From: JBEIDK01 sp040383485
GTDB lineage: Bacteria; Bacteroidota; Bacteroidia; UBA4408
NCBI GenBank assembly: GCA_040383485.1
Contig: JBEIDK010000048.1
Span: forward strand, 1-20,309
Direction of reading: 5' to 3'
DNA length: 20,309 nucleotides
Shown: piece by piece, positions 4,554-13,636 of the stretch
How positions within the stretch are numbered: position 1 is the first letter of the stretch
Layout: each line of letters starts with the position of its first letter
Position numbers and translations under genes: made by a program
The notes under the pieces: generated by a model
Database searches by the model: none
Told to the model about the DNA's origin: nothing
What the model saw: the letters and a program-made list of their open reading frames with translations, nothing else

Positions 4554-6785
4554 TTAATTCTGTTTAATAAACTTTTTAATCACTGTAGCCCCATTTTTTT
4601 TATTTAAAATCTTTAATGAGTATAAGCCATTAGCCAGTTCGTTTACATTAATTGTAATACCATTTTTTGTTGGGTTATAATTTGCAACAATCTCTTTACC
4701 TTCAATGGTTATTATTGTAACTGCCAGATTAGAGGTAAATTCAATTCCCATTAAATTGAGCGTATTTTTTGCAGGATTGGGAGCAATTGTGAAGTTCATA
4801 TTAGAATAAACATCTTCGAAACCTACATCTTGAATTGAATAGCAAGCAGTAGTATCTTTACAACCGTTAGCTAATGTAATAATACATGCATAGCTTGCAT
4901 TTAGAGTTACTTTATATGATTGGTTTGTAGCCCCAACAACGTTTGCATAAGTAGGGCAAACAACCCATTGATAGGTAGCATTTGGTTCTCCAACCTTTAA
5001 AGAGTCTGTTTTTTGTGTGATGCTATTATTTATATTACAAGTAATAATGGCAGTAATATCATAACAAGTTGTAGTATCAATACAACCTTCAGAACCAGTG
5101 ATAATACAAGCATAGTTTCCGTTTTGAGTAGGATTATAAACATTACTTGTTGCTCCTAAAATTGGTTGGTTTGTTGCACAATCTATCCATTGATAAGCTA
5201 AGTATCCAGGCTCAGCAGTAAGCACTAAACTATCTTTTACAATGCTTCTGCTTATTGAGCATGCAGAATATTTTACTAAAAAGCCATTATAGTTTCCAGA
5301 ACCGTTAAAAGAGTTTACAAGTGTGGTTGGATCAAAATCAATAGTATCTCCATTTGAATAACCTGCTAAAATAATAGCGTTGTCGTTAGGGGCGATAGCT
5401 AGCGCTAAACCTTCTTCGTTTCCTGTTGCGTTGCCAAATCCATAAGCCCATTGAAGCGCTCCAGTTGAATTATATTTAGCCATGTAAAGATCTTGATTAC
5501 TAGTTGCAACGCTTACTGGATGCACAATAACAGGACCAACTCCATTATTTCCGAAATTTAAATTAAAGCTATAAAAAGCACCAGTAATATAGGCGTTATT
5601 TGCATTATCAATTGCTAGTCCATTACAAACATCAGAAGTTGCACCACCTACTTTTTTAGCCCATAAAGTATTGCCTATTGCACTAAACTTACAAACAAAA
5701 GCATCGTTTATACCTGAGTTGTTTATTGAAATAGCACTTGATGTACCACCTCCAATAGATGTTGTTCCACCATATGTTCCAGACACATATACCTCTCCAG
5801 TATTATTTGATGAAATCCCATTTCCAAACTGACTGCCGCTACCTGATATTTGTCTTGCCCAAACATAATTACCTGCAGTATCATATTTACAAACAAATGC
5901 ATTTTGGTCTGATGTACCATCAGATTGTGTTTGCAAAGTATCAAATGAAGAAGTCCAATTAAAATCGCATGCTCTTGCAAAGATTCCAGTAAAGAATACA
6001 TCACCTATATTATTTACATCTATTTCTAAACCATAATCTGTTTCTAAGCCACCAAGTCGTTTACCAAAAATAAAATTTCCTTGTGCGTCAAATTTGCTTA
6101 AAAATATATCAGAAGCTGGGCCTAACCATCCATTAAAAGAGGTATAAATTGTAGAATCTGGTCCTGGGTCAAGGTCTGTTTTTTCGTAAAAATATCCAGT
6201 TATGTAAATATTACCATTTTGGTCTATATCAAGGTCTCCCAACATATCTGTTTTTAGTCCGCCAAAAATTTTGTTAAACAGCAAGGTTCCAGAACTATTA
6301 TACTTTGCGAAAACAGCATCTACTTGGCCTTTTGTAACTACATTTGCAAGATTGCTATTGTTTTGATAATACTGAATGGTATCATCGTCAGTAGTAATTG
6401 CATAACCTCCTGAGTTAACCACTCCACCAACAATAACATTTCCTGCAGCATCAACTTCAACTGATTTTGCAAAGTCGAAGCTACCGCCACCAAAAGCACG
6501 TGCCCAAACAAAATTTCCGTTAGACGCATATTTTGCAACATATCCATCACTCAATCCTTTTGAAGTGAGATTGTAAGTTCCTGTGCCAGTATTAAAATCT
6601 ACAGTATTTTCAAATCTTCCAACTACATAAACATTTCCTTGAGCATCAACGGTAGTTGCTTCGCATTTGTTAATTCCTGAACCATTATCGCCTAATGATT
6701 TCTGCCAAGTAAAACCTGGTTGTGCCTGTATACTTGCAATTGTGATAAACATCGCTACTGCGATATGAAGTGTATTTATTTTCAT
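4554..6785 (-). CDS. T9SS-secreted SBBP beta-propeller protein
   Basis: This is a 743-residue secreted protein. Residues 1-21 are a signal peptide ending in SIQA-Q. About residues 40-505 hold seven SBBP-type propeller repeats with the core (V/I)D-x-x-G-N-(V/I)-Y-(V/I)-x-G, seen near 46-56, 110-121, 186-197, 255-267, 325-336, 391-402 and 464-475. Seven copies would close a seven-bladed propeller. Many repeats contain GN-x-x-W-A and KY or KF strands. Residues 509-650 are two tandem Ig-like modules with identical cysteine spacing. Residues 664-743 are a type A T9SS sorting domain (FTIAPNPAKNTLNL at the start; GLYSLKI near the end), so the protein should cross the outer membrane and be surface-attached or released. 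A perfect TACCTTTG box lies about 35 bp upstream of the ATG. The ligand is unknown; adhesion or matrix roles are guesses. Confidence 0.9.
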   Translation of the reverse strand: MKINTLHIAVAMFITIASIQAQPGFTWQKSLGDNGSGINKCEATTVDAQGNVYVVGRFENTVDFNTGTGTYNLTSKGLSDGYVAKYASNGNFVWARAFGGGSFDFAKSVEVDAAGNVIVGGVVNSGGYAITTDDDTIQYYQNNSNLANVVTKGQVDAVFAKYNSSGTLLFNKIFGGLKTDMLGDLDIDQNGNIYITGYFYEKTDLDPGPDSTIYTSFNGWLGPASDIFLSKFDAQGNFIFGKRLGGLETDYGLEIDVNNIGDVFFTGIFARACDFNWTSSFDTLQTQSDGTSDQNAFVCKYDTAGNYVWARQISGSGSQFGNGISSNNTGEVYVSGTYGGTTSIGGGTSSAISINNSGINDAFVCKFSAIGNTLWAKKVGGATSDVCNGLAIDNANNAYITGAFYSFNLNFGNNGVGPVIVHPVSVATSNQDLYMAKYNSTGALQWAYGFGNATGNEEGLALAIAPNDNAIILAGYSNGDTIDFDPTTLVNSFNGSGNYNGFLVKYSACSISRSIVKDSLVLTAEPGYLAYQWIDCATNQPILGATSNVYNPTQNGNYACIITGSEGCIDTTTCYDITAIITCNINNSITQKTDSLKVGEPNATYQWVVCPTYANVVGATNQSYKVTLNASYACIITLANGCKDTTACYSIQDVGFEDVYSNMNFTIAPNPAKNTLNLMGIEFTSNLAVTIITIEGKEIVANYNPTKNGITINVNELANGLYSLKILNKKNGATVIKKFIKQN

Positions 6786-6819
6786 AATTGAATGTTTTAT
6801 TTAATAATTACGCAATATT

Positions 6820-6827
6820 CAAAGGTA
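6820..6827 (-). promoter_or_regulatory. candidate -7 box TACCTTTG for the SBBP-protein gene
   Basis: The minus strand reads TACCTTTG, an exact TAnnTTTG match, 34 bp upstream of the ATG at 6785. The -33 position carries TTTT, which is only partly like the consensus TTTG. This predicts a short leader of about 30 nt. Confidence 0.45.
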
Positions 6828-6926
6828 TGAAGTCAACACTCTCCATAAAATAACACTTAAGTTGTATATTCTATTGCCTTTGTTTGGTCAAGAAACAATT
6901 GAATAATTAGGGGTATTAATTTTCGT

Positions 6927-9308
6927 TTATTTTAGCTTTAAATCATCCAAATCTATATCATCTTCTTCATCCAAGATTTCGAAAAGTGGCTCACGTAATA
7001 TTGCCTTAATTTCGAGGCGATGTTCAAGAGATAAAAGGAAACATGGTAATAAAATAAGGTTGCTACAATATGAAACGAAAAGAGTAATTGAAATTAAAAT
7101 TCCGAGTGCAGCAGTTCCTCCAAAGCTTGAGAATGAAAAAATACCAAAGCCACAGAATAATATTATTGCAGTATAAATCATGCTTACCCCTGTTTCGGAA
7201 AGTGTTTTAGAAACTGTTTTACTTATGCTGTAATGGTGCAGTTTAAACTCTTGTCGGTATTTGGTTAAGAAATACATATTGCCATCGCTAGCAATTCCGA
7301 ATGCAATACTAAACACCAAAATTGTTGATGCCTTTAATGGTATTCCGAAAAAGCCCATTAAACCAGCTGTAATTATTAATGGTACAATGCTAGGTAGAAT
7401 AGATATGATTACCATTCGCAAACTTGCAAAAAGGCTAAACATTACTAATGCTATTAAAATAATTGCAAACATTACACTTTCTTGTAAATTTTTTATGAGG
7501 TAGTCGTTTCCTTTTAAAAACATGACGCTATTGCCAGTAAGCGTTACATGGTAATCTTTAGGATTAAATATTGAATCGACTTTAGGGCGTAATTCTTTTA
7601 TTAATTGCTTCATTCTTACACTTCCAACATCTGCCATTTGTATGCTTATTCTTGTATGCTGCTTTGTGCTATCAACAAATCCTTTAAATGCTCCTTGCTT
7701 CTTTTGTTTTGAGTTGGTAACATAACTTGCAATTTGAGACATATCGGAAGCGCCAGGAAGCATGTAAAATTTTTTATCACCATCATTATAAGCTTGATTT
7801 GCAAATTTTACAGCCTCAACACTTGATATGGGTTTGGAAAATTCAGTATAATCTTTAAATACCTTTTGTAGTTTATTTATTTTATAAAGCGTTGGTAATG
7901 CTAGTGCTCCGTTTGGTTTTTTTGTATCAACCTCAATTTCAAAAGGTAATACGCCATGAAAAATTCTTTCAAAAAAACGCATATCAGTATATATTGCATC
8001 TTTCTTTGGAAGGTCATCAACCACGTAGCCAATGGTTTGTATTCTTGAAATGCCAACTATCGAAATAAGCACCAATCCAATAACGATATAATAAATTTGG
8101 CGGCGATAATTGTGTACCCAATAATCTATTTTGAGTAGAATGTTAGTTATTTTTTTATTATCAATATGTTTTGTATGCTTTAAGGATGGCGGTGCCAAGT
8201 AACTGAAAATTGCAGGTATCAATAATAGCGAAGCTACATAAGTACCCATAACATTGAGTGAGGCAACAAGTCCAAACTCAATTAAAATTTTTGAGTTTGT
8301 AAAACAAAAAACTGCAAAACCTATTGAGGTAGTAACGTTGGCAAAAAATGTTGAAACACCAATCTTTTCTACCATGCGTGTTAGTGCCCTTGCTTGATTA
8401 CCATATTTACCATACTCTGTGTGGTATTTATTTAAAAGTAAGATGCAATTTGGGATGCCAATGACAATTATTAATGGAGGAATTAAGCCAGAAAGAACAG
8501 TAATTTTATAGCCTAACAAAACAATAGTGCCAAAGCTCCAAATAACTCCAATAATTACCATTAACACTGAAACAACAACAGGTGTAGTTGAACGAAAAAA
8601 CACTAATAATATTATCGCAGTAACAAGAAAAGCCAAACCTAAAAACATTCCCATTTCACTAGCAATTTTTCGGGCTATTACAGTTCTTATATATGGCAAT
8701 CCACTAAAATGTAATTTTGTCTTGTACTTAGCTTCAAAAGCATCTGCCCTCATTTTTATGGTATCAACCATTGCCAAGCGGTTTTTGGTATTTAGTTTAG
8801 ACTTGTCGAATGTAATTGCCATTAATGTGGCCGATGAATCTTTACTAAAAATAAAACCGTCGTAAAATGTTAAGTTATATACTTCTTTTTTAAGGCTGTC
8901 AAGTTCTAACTGTGTTTTTGGTTTTTCAGTAAAAAGTGGTTTAAAGTCAAAGCTACCAATGCTATCATTTTTTTTAAGTGTATATATTCTGCCTAAAGAA
9001 ACAACCTCTTGTATGCCATCAATTTTTTTTATTCCTGCTGATAATTCATACCAATCGTTAAATTTATTTAGTTCGAAAAAATTGGGGTCTTGCAATCCAA
9101 TAACCATTACAGCGCCATCTTCCCCAAATTTTCCTTTGAAATTTTGATAGTCAACAAAAGCAGAATCGTCATCAGGCAATAGCTTTGCAAACTCATAGGT
9201 AATTTTTACTTGAGCAGCAAAATAAGCCATGAAAATGGTGATGCCAGTAAAAACGAAAATGATAGCACGTCGGTTACGTAATGAAAAACGTGCTAAATAA
9301 GACCACAT
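6927..9308 (-). CDS. RND superfamily (MMPL-type) exporter, 12 TM
   Basis: This 793-residue inner-membrane protein has the two-fold RND layout. TM1 spans about 15-33 and a large periplasmic loop 34-220. TM2-6 lie at about 222-238, 244-266, 271-292, 320-336 and 345-370. TM7 is at 404-421 with a second large loop 422-610, and TM8-12 at 611-628, 632-652, 660-680, 708-726 and 733-758. An acidic tail (EEDDIDLDDL, 781-790) follows. It belongs to the predicted RND exporters of the MMPL type, proton-driven transporters of lipids or other hydrophobic molecules. TM10 keeps an acidic residue (D675 in GIASDGNMYF); TM4 has GIPNCILLL where many relatives have an Asp-Tyr pair. No membrane-fusion protein is adjacent, so it probably acts alone. 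The ATG start begins MWSYLARF. The substrate cannot be inferred. Confidence 0.88.
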   Translation of the reverse strand: MWSYLARFSLRNRRAIIFVFTGITIFMAYFAAQVKITYEFAKLLPDDDSAFVDYQNFKGKFGEDGAVMVIGLQDPNFFELNKFNDWYELSAGIKKIDGIQEVVSLGRIYTLKKNDSIGSFDFKPLFTEKPKTQLELDSLKKEVYNLTFYDGFIFSKDSSATLMAITFDKSKLNTKNRLAMVDTIKMRADAFEAKYKTKLHFSGLPYIRTVIARKIASEMGMFLGLAFLVTAIILLVFFRSTTPVVVSVLMVIIGVIWSFGTIVLLGYKITVLSGLIPPLIIVIGIPNCILLLNKYHTEYGKYGNQARALTRMVEKIGVSTFFANVTTSIGFAVFCFTNSKILIEFGLVASLNVMGTYVASLLLIPAIFSYLAPPSLKHTKHIDNKKITNILLKIDYWVHNYRRQIYYIVIGLVLISIVGISRIQTIGYVVDDLPKKDAIYTDMRFFERIFHGVLPFEIEVDTKKPNGALALPTLYKINKLQKVFKDYTEFSKPISSVEAVKFANQAYNDGDKKFYMLPGASDMSQIASYVTNSKQKKQGAFKGFVDSTKQHTRISIQMADVGSVRMKQLIKELRPKVDSIFNPKDYHVTLTGNSVMFLKGNDYLIKNLQESVMFAIILIALVMFSLFASLRMVIISILPSIVPLIITAGLMGFFGIPLKASTILVFSIAFGIASDGNMYFLTKYRQEFKLHHYSISKTVSKTLSETGVSMIYTAIILFCGFGIFSFSSFGGTAALGILISITLFVSYCSNLILLPCFLLSLEHRLEIKAILREPLFEILDEEDDIDLDDLKLK

Positions 9309-9330
9309 ATTGTTATGTTAAAAATTCAAC

Positions 9331-9402
9331 ACAATAATAATTTTAAATTTTGAATGTTATAAAATTATTATTGTTATGATAAACTAATTAGAGGATTAGT
9401 TT
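9331..9402 (-). terminator. two stem-loops after the cytochrome peroxidase gene
   Basis: AAACTAAT (9381-9388) pairs with ATTAGTTT (9395-9402), overlapping the stop codon of the upstream gene. Further on, a perfect 14-bp AT-rich stem (9331-9344 with 9361-9374) has a 16-nt loop. Both lie between the peroxidase gene and the RND gene. They lack GC-rich stems, so termination is likely weak. They may instead limit read-through or protect the transcript end. Confidence 0.4.
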
Positions 9403-10598
9403 TTGAATGGGTTAGAAAACCTCGGGTCAACAGCTAAATTATGGTCGGTAAGTGTTTTTAAAAACGAAACCAAATTGCGTTTTTCAATATCTGTTAAATT
9501 TAAACGAGCTGGTCTACGATTGCCAATAAGTTTATTGAGAGCCTCCTGCAACTCTATGTTATTTTGTGGATTAATTACTCCAGCATCAATTAAAGAATCA
9601 AGCATGTTGGATAAATTATTTTCATCCAAATCACACAAAACAAAATCTAAATTTTTATGCGGCATTACTCCACTATTATAAAATTCAACAACCTCTTCCA
9701 GTGTTTTAAATCTACCGTCGTGCATATAGGGTTCCGTTAGCGCAACATTTCGAAGATTGGGAGATTTAAACATTCCTTCATCATTCTCCCTTTTGGTAAG
9801 GGAACCTTTGCCATTATCAGCATAATTAACATCTAAACCAGTGTTGTGCAAGGGTTCGCCACTTATACTTTGATTACCAACATAAAATGAAGTATTGGAC
9901 AAGTTGTGGCAACTAGAACATTTCCCTTTTTGATTAAAAACTTGAAAACCATTTAATTCTTCAAGGCTAAGTTCAGAGATGTTTACATTTCCAAAAAAAT
10001 TGAACGCCTTATCAAACTTTGTTTGCGATGGTTTTAAGGTTTTACAAAACGAAGCAATTGACGAATTGATTTTTTCGATAGTGATTGTTTCATCCCCATA
10101 TGCATAATTAAATAATTTTTTATAGTACTCAATATTAGAAAGTTTATTGCACAGTTTAGATAAATCCTGAACCATCTCATTATGATTAGAAATAGGTCTT
10201 AATACAAGGTCGTTTAAGTCATCACTTCTACCATCCCAAAACAAATCCGAACCATCACCTGAAATAGCAAGAGTATTTCGGGTTAACGTATTTCCGTATA
10301 CGCCCTTATGAAATTGAACATCATCGGCAAAGCCCTTCGATTGCACATGACAACTTCCACAAGAAATGGTGTTGTTGAAAGATAAGTTTTTATCATAAAA
10401 CAACACGCGTCCTAAGGCAATCTCATTATTATTTAAATTGTTGCTATTGAACATTCTGTCGCTGTAATCGTATGGCAATTCTGGAAGGATTGGTGCTCCC
10501 GAACCATCAGCAATAGGCATTGCCGAATAGGTTGACTTTTTCTTGCAAGCTACCATTACTATTGAAGTTAACAGAATGATAAAAATTATTTTTTTCAT
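9396..10598 (-). CDS. dihaem cytochrome-c peroxidase/MauG-like lipoprotein
   Basis: This 400-residue protein has a lipoprotein signal (MKKIIFIILLTSIVMVAC, Cys18), so it is probably anchored on the periplasmic side of a membrane. Two c-type haem motifs are present: CGSCH (80-84) in the N-terminal domain and CSSCH (227-231) in the C-terminal domain, the layout of bacterial dihaem cytochrome-c peroxidases and MauG relatives. Other family features are LGRVLFYDKNLS (62-73), FWDGRSDDL (120-128), GMFKSPNLRNV (275-285, with candidate distal Met276) and YMHDGRFKTLEEVVEFYNSG (291-310). It probably reduces peroxide with cytochrome electrons, or performs a MauG-like oxidation. Residues about 320-366 look like an extra segment before the final helix (LTDIEKRNLVSFLKTLT). 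It lies 27 bp after the barrel-protein gene and is probably co-transcribed with it. Confidence 0.9.
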   Translation of the reverse strand: MKKIIFIILLTSIVMVACKKKSTYSAMPIADGSGAPILPELPYDYSDRMFNSNNLNNNEIALGRVLFYDKNLSFNNTISCGSCHVQSKGFADDVQFHKGVYGNTLTRNTLAISGDGSDLFWDGRSDDLNDLVLRPISNHNEMVQDLSKLCNKLSNIEYYKKLFNYAYGDETITIEKINSSIASFCKTLKPSQTKFDKAFNFFGNVNISELSLEELNGFQVFNQKGKCSSCHNLSNTSFYVGNQSISGEPLHNTGLDVNYADNGKGSLTKRENDEGMFKSPNLRNVALTEPYMHDGRFKTLEEVVEFYNSGVMPHKNLDFVLCDLDENNLSNMLDSLIDAGVINPQNNIELQEALNKLIGNRRPARLNLTDIEKRNLVSFLKTLTDHNLAVDPRFSNPFKN

Positions 10599-10625
10599 TT
10601 GGAATTATTTTGAGTGCAGTAGAAA

Positions 10626-11417
10626 CTAAAATCTAAAATAAACAAAAAGATTAAGAGGGACAATCAAATTTGTGCCTGAATCTTTAGAAGAATTTTTATT
10701 TGTGGTAGAGGTACTATTTGTTTGAGTGAAGAAACCCGAACCAGTATTAATAGTTTGTGTTATAGTTGATGTAGAGTTTCCAGATTGATTTGAAGAACTC
10801 ATTGAGTAGTAAATTGCACTTTCTGTGCCTATAGAAACACGTGGTGCAATAAAATATTGTATGCTTATAAATGGTCCGCAACCAAGACCCGTTGCAACAG
10901 TTTTCAAATCGCTATTTGTTGTTGAACTTGAGAAAGTACCCGACGAAGTTGAGTTAAAGGATGATGTTTTAATGTAACTATTTAGATACAGAAAATCAAC
11001 ACCAATATTTGTAATAAAACGCCTTGATAAACGTTTATAATAAAATACTCCCACTCGAGCATCATAGACATTTAGGAGCGTTTTGGTAGTGTTTGGAGTA
11101 TTGAATGCAGTATTTGTTCCAGTTGGGTCTTGTGAAGTTGAGGCTCTTGAATTATTGAAATTAAATCCATAGCGTAAGCCAATTTTTTTGTACACAAAAT
11201 TTCCAGTGAAAAGATAAGGTAAATTTGTATTTGTGGTAGCATTTAAACTCAAATACTGTTTTACAAATTGAGTACAATTTAAACCTTGTTCATAGAAAAA
11301 AGTTTTGTCGGTGTAGTCTCCATTTTCTGGTTTGGAGGGTGTTTCTTGTGCTAATAAATTTGAAGTGAAGATTGTTGCCATTAACATTGCAACATTTAAA
11401 CGTTTTAAATTACTCAT
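10626..11417 (-). CDS. predicted outer-membrane beta-barrel protein
   Basis: This 263-residue protein has a signal peptide (about 1-23, ending NLLAQ). The mature part alternates amphipathic strands (LFTGNFVYKKIGLRYGFNF, ARVGVFYYKRLS, TNIGVDFLYLNSYI, SIQYFIAPRVSIGTESAIYY) with long Ser/Thr/Asn loops. It ends LNLFVYFRF, with the C-terminal Phe typical of outer-membrane barrels. About eight strands are plausible. A segment NCTQFVKQYLSLN (47-59) resembles the start of small Bacteroidota barrel proteins of unknown role. It is the first gene of a likely two-gene unit with the haem peroxidase downstream, and has a perfect TATATTTG box upstream. No function is assigned; confidence covers existence and general class. 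Confidence 0.7.
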   Translation of the reverse strand: MSNLKRLNVAMLMATIFTSNLLAQETPSKPENGDYTDKTFFYEQGLNCTQFVKQYLSLNATTNTNLPYLFTGNFVYKKIGLRYGFNFNNSRASTSQDPTGTNTAFNTPNTTKTLLNVYDARVGVFYYKRLSRRFITNIGVDFLYLNSYIKTSSFNSTSSGTFSSSTTNSDLKTVATGLGCGPFISIQYFIAPRVSIGTESAIYYSMSSSNQSGNSTSTITQTINTGSGFFTQTNSTSTTNKNSSKDSGTNLIVPLNLFVYFRF

Positions 11418-11444
11418 AAATATTATTTTTTAGTTAGTATAAAG

Positions 11445-11452
11445 CAAATATA
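11445..11452 (-). promoter_or_regulatory. candidate -7 box TATATTTG for the barrel/peroxidase unit
   Basis: An exact TAnnTTTG match on the minus strand lies 27 bp upstream of the ATG at 11417. No clear -33 TTTG is seen at 19-21 nt. Position and match suggest the promoter of the two-gene unit. Confidence 0.42.
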
Positions 11453-11492
11453 AATAAATAATTATTGAACCTTAAGGGTAATCTTCAAAAGT

Positions 11493-13475
11493 TTACCTAA
11501 TTACAATCCTGCCCAATCCGGTAAATGCAAAATGGTGTTTACCTGCATCTAAACCCATTATCTGATTTATAAGTTCAATAACTTTATCGTCGGTTAATTC
11601 TTGCTTTAGTTCCTCACTTAATTCTTTTTTCATTCTTTCAATAAGCTTCAATCGTAAACTATATATCGCTCCATTAACTGTTGCTTTAAGCATACTCTCT
11701 TCGGTGTTTACAAATATTTGTTGCTTTTCCCAATTGTGTAATTTGTAAGGTGTTTCAAAAACATCAATTGCAAAATTTCTAATAGCAGCGTTTTGATGAT
11801 TTACGAAATATTTCACTTCTAAAAAGTTGTCTAGCGCATTTGATGCAACTATTTCATTAAATATTTCTTGATACAGTGAATTAGTAAATTGATATGAATC
11901 TGAATTTAGTTCATGCTCAACCACCTGCGAAACTTTAAAGATATGTGTTTGCTTTTCGCCTTCTAGTTCAATTTCGGCTTCTATTTCTTTATTGCCATAG
12001 AGTACTAATATACGGGCTACATCGCGTTCTTGAAAACTAATGTCGTTAAGTAAATCTGTAACACTTTCCTGTCGCTGTTGAATATTTACTTCTGTTGTAA
12101 GCTCACCCGATTTAATAATATTTAATTCGCCTTCTTGCTGCTCATTTTTATCTGAGTTTTTCTCTTTATTTTTCCTTCTTAACTTATTTACTTCCGCATG
12201 CAAAATTTGTTCGTCAATGGTCATGATGCGACTACATTCCTGAACATATACGCTGCGTATAACTGGGTCAGGAATTAAAGAAATACTCTCTACTATATCC
12301 TTAATAAGACCAGCTCTTTTTATAGGGTCACCTTTTGTTTCTTCAATTAATAAATTAGTTTTAAATGTGATAAAATCTTTTGTGTTTGCATCAATAAACT
12401 CTTGTAGCTCTGAATTAGAAACTTTGCGGCTATAGCTATCAGGGTCTTCGCCATCAGGGAATAATAAAACACGAACATTAAGTCCTTCTTCAAGAATTAA
12501 ATTTATTCCTCTAAATGATGCTTTTATCCCTGCTGCATCACCATCGTAAAGGATGGTAATGTTTTTGGTGAAACGCCGAATTAATTTTATTTGTTCAACG
12601 GTTAAAGATGTGCCGCTGCTTGCCACCACATTTTCGAAACCTGCCTCGAACATAGAAATTACGTCGGCATAGCCTTCTACTAATAGGCAATTGTCTTTGG
12701 CAATGATTTCTTTCTTGGCGAAGAATAAACCATAAAGCACTTCACTTTTATTATAAACCTCTGTTTGAGGAGAGTTTACATACTTAGCTATATTTTTTTC
12801 TTTCTTTAAGGTACGGCCACCAAAAGCAATTACCCGTCCTGCAATATTATGAACCGGAAACATTACCCTACCAGCAAAACGACCATAGTAGCCTTTATCG
12901 TTATCGCGTTTGGTGATTAAGCCTGCACGTTCGGCAAACTCAAGTTTAAAACCATTTTTTGTTGCCTCCTCTTCGAAGAAGCTATTTTTTTCGGGTGAGT
13001 AACCCAGTTGAAATTTATCGATGATGGCCTTGCTAAATCCTCTTTCTTCGAAGTAGCTCAATCCAATTATTTTGCCTTCTTCTGTATTGTGCAGCGTATC
13101 CGAAAATAATTTTTGTGCAAATGCAAGGGCTTGTAAAATACTTTCGCGGTCATTGTTTTCGGCAACACGTTCGGGAGTAAGTTCTTCCTCTTGAATTTCG
13201 ATGTTGTATTTTTTTGCCAGCCAGCGCAGCGCATCGGGATACGAAAGTTGTTCGTGGTCCATAATAAAGTTGACAGGTGCACCACCCTTGCCGCAGCCAA
13301 AGCACTTGTAAATGCCTTTGGCGGGCGACACTGTAAAGGAAGGAGATTTTTCGCCATGAAAAGGACATAGCCCGAGAAGGTTTACGCCACGGCGTTTGAG
13401 GGCAATAAAGTCACCCACCACCTCTTCTACACGTGCTGTATCAATTATTTTATCTACTGTTTCCTTAGGTATCAA
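11493..13475 (-). CDS. dnaG: DNA primase
   Basis: This is the replicative primase, which makes RNA primers on the lagging strand with the replicative helicase. The 660-residue protein has a complete domain order. The CHC2 zinc-ribbon carries C37, H40, C58 and C61 (CPFHGEKSPSF and YKCFGCGKGG). The RNA-polymerase core (about 130-260) includes YYGRFAGRVMFPVHN. The Toprim catalytic centre has E267 in VEGYADV, then SSGTSLT, D311 and D313 in LYDGDAAG, and D344 and D346 in GEDPDS. The divergent C-terminal helicase-binding region (about 430-660) follows. The start is a TTG at 13475: an in-frame TAA lies 15 bp upstream, GGAG sits 8 nt before the TTG, and MIPKETVDKI matches the usual DnaG N-terminus. 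No TAnnTTTG box was found nearby. It is essential and single-copy in bacteria. Confidence 0.97.
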   Translation of the reverse strand: MIPKETVDKIIDTARVEEVVGDFIALKRRGVNLLGLCPFHGEKSPSFTVSPAKGIYKCFGCGKGGAPVNFIMDHEQLSYPDALRWLAKKYNIEIQEEELTPERVAENNDRESILQALAFAQKLFSDTLHNTEEGKIIGLSYFEERGFSKAIIDKFQLGYSPEKNSFFEEEATKNGFKLEFAERAGLITKRDNDKGYYGRFAGRVMFPVHNIAGRVIAFGGRTLKKEKNIAKYVNSPQTEVYNKSEVLYGLFFAKKEIIAKDNCLLVEGYADVISMFEAGFENVVASSGTSLTVEQIKLIRRFTKNITILYDGDAAGIKASFRGINLILEEGLNVRVLLFPDGEDPDSYSRKVSNSELQEFIDANTKDFITFKTNLLIEETKGDPIKRAGLIKDIVESISLIPDPVIRSVYVQECSRIMTIDEQILHAEVNKLRRKNKEKNSDKNEQQEGELNIIKSGELTTEVNIQQRQESVTDLLNDISFQERDVARILVLYGNKEIEAEIELEGEKQTHIFKVSQVVEHELNSDSYQFTNSLYQEIFNEIVASNALDNFLEVKYFVNHQNAAIRNFAIDVFETPYKLHNWEKQQIFVNTEESMLKATVNGAIYSLRLKLIERMKKELSEELKQELTDDKVIELINQIMGLDAGKHHFAFTGLGRIVIR

Positions 13476-13615
13476 TTGTTGAACTCCAAATTATTTGAGG
13501 GTGTAAATTAATGAAAATAAAATGAGAGGAGTTATGCTTAGTGGATAAAATTGTAGGACTGTGTTTCTCTAATTGCCATCAGCCAAATGAGGCAATCTCA
13601 AAATCCAGTATAGTC

Positions 13616-13636
13616 ATGCTGAATTTATTTCAGCAT
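13616..13636. repeat. ATGCTGAA/TTCAGCAT hairpin repeat
   Basis: ATGCTGAA (13616-13623) and TTCAGCAT (13629-13636) form a perfect 8-bp stem with a TTTAT loop, preceded by GTC and followed by CTC. Hairpins of the form GTCATGCTGAA...TTCAGCATCTC are, as I recall, widespread dispersed intergenic repeats in Bacteroidota genomes. Only one copy is in this window. It lacks a T-run, so it is not a terminator. Confidence 0.5.
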
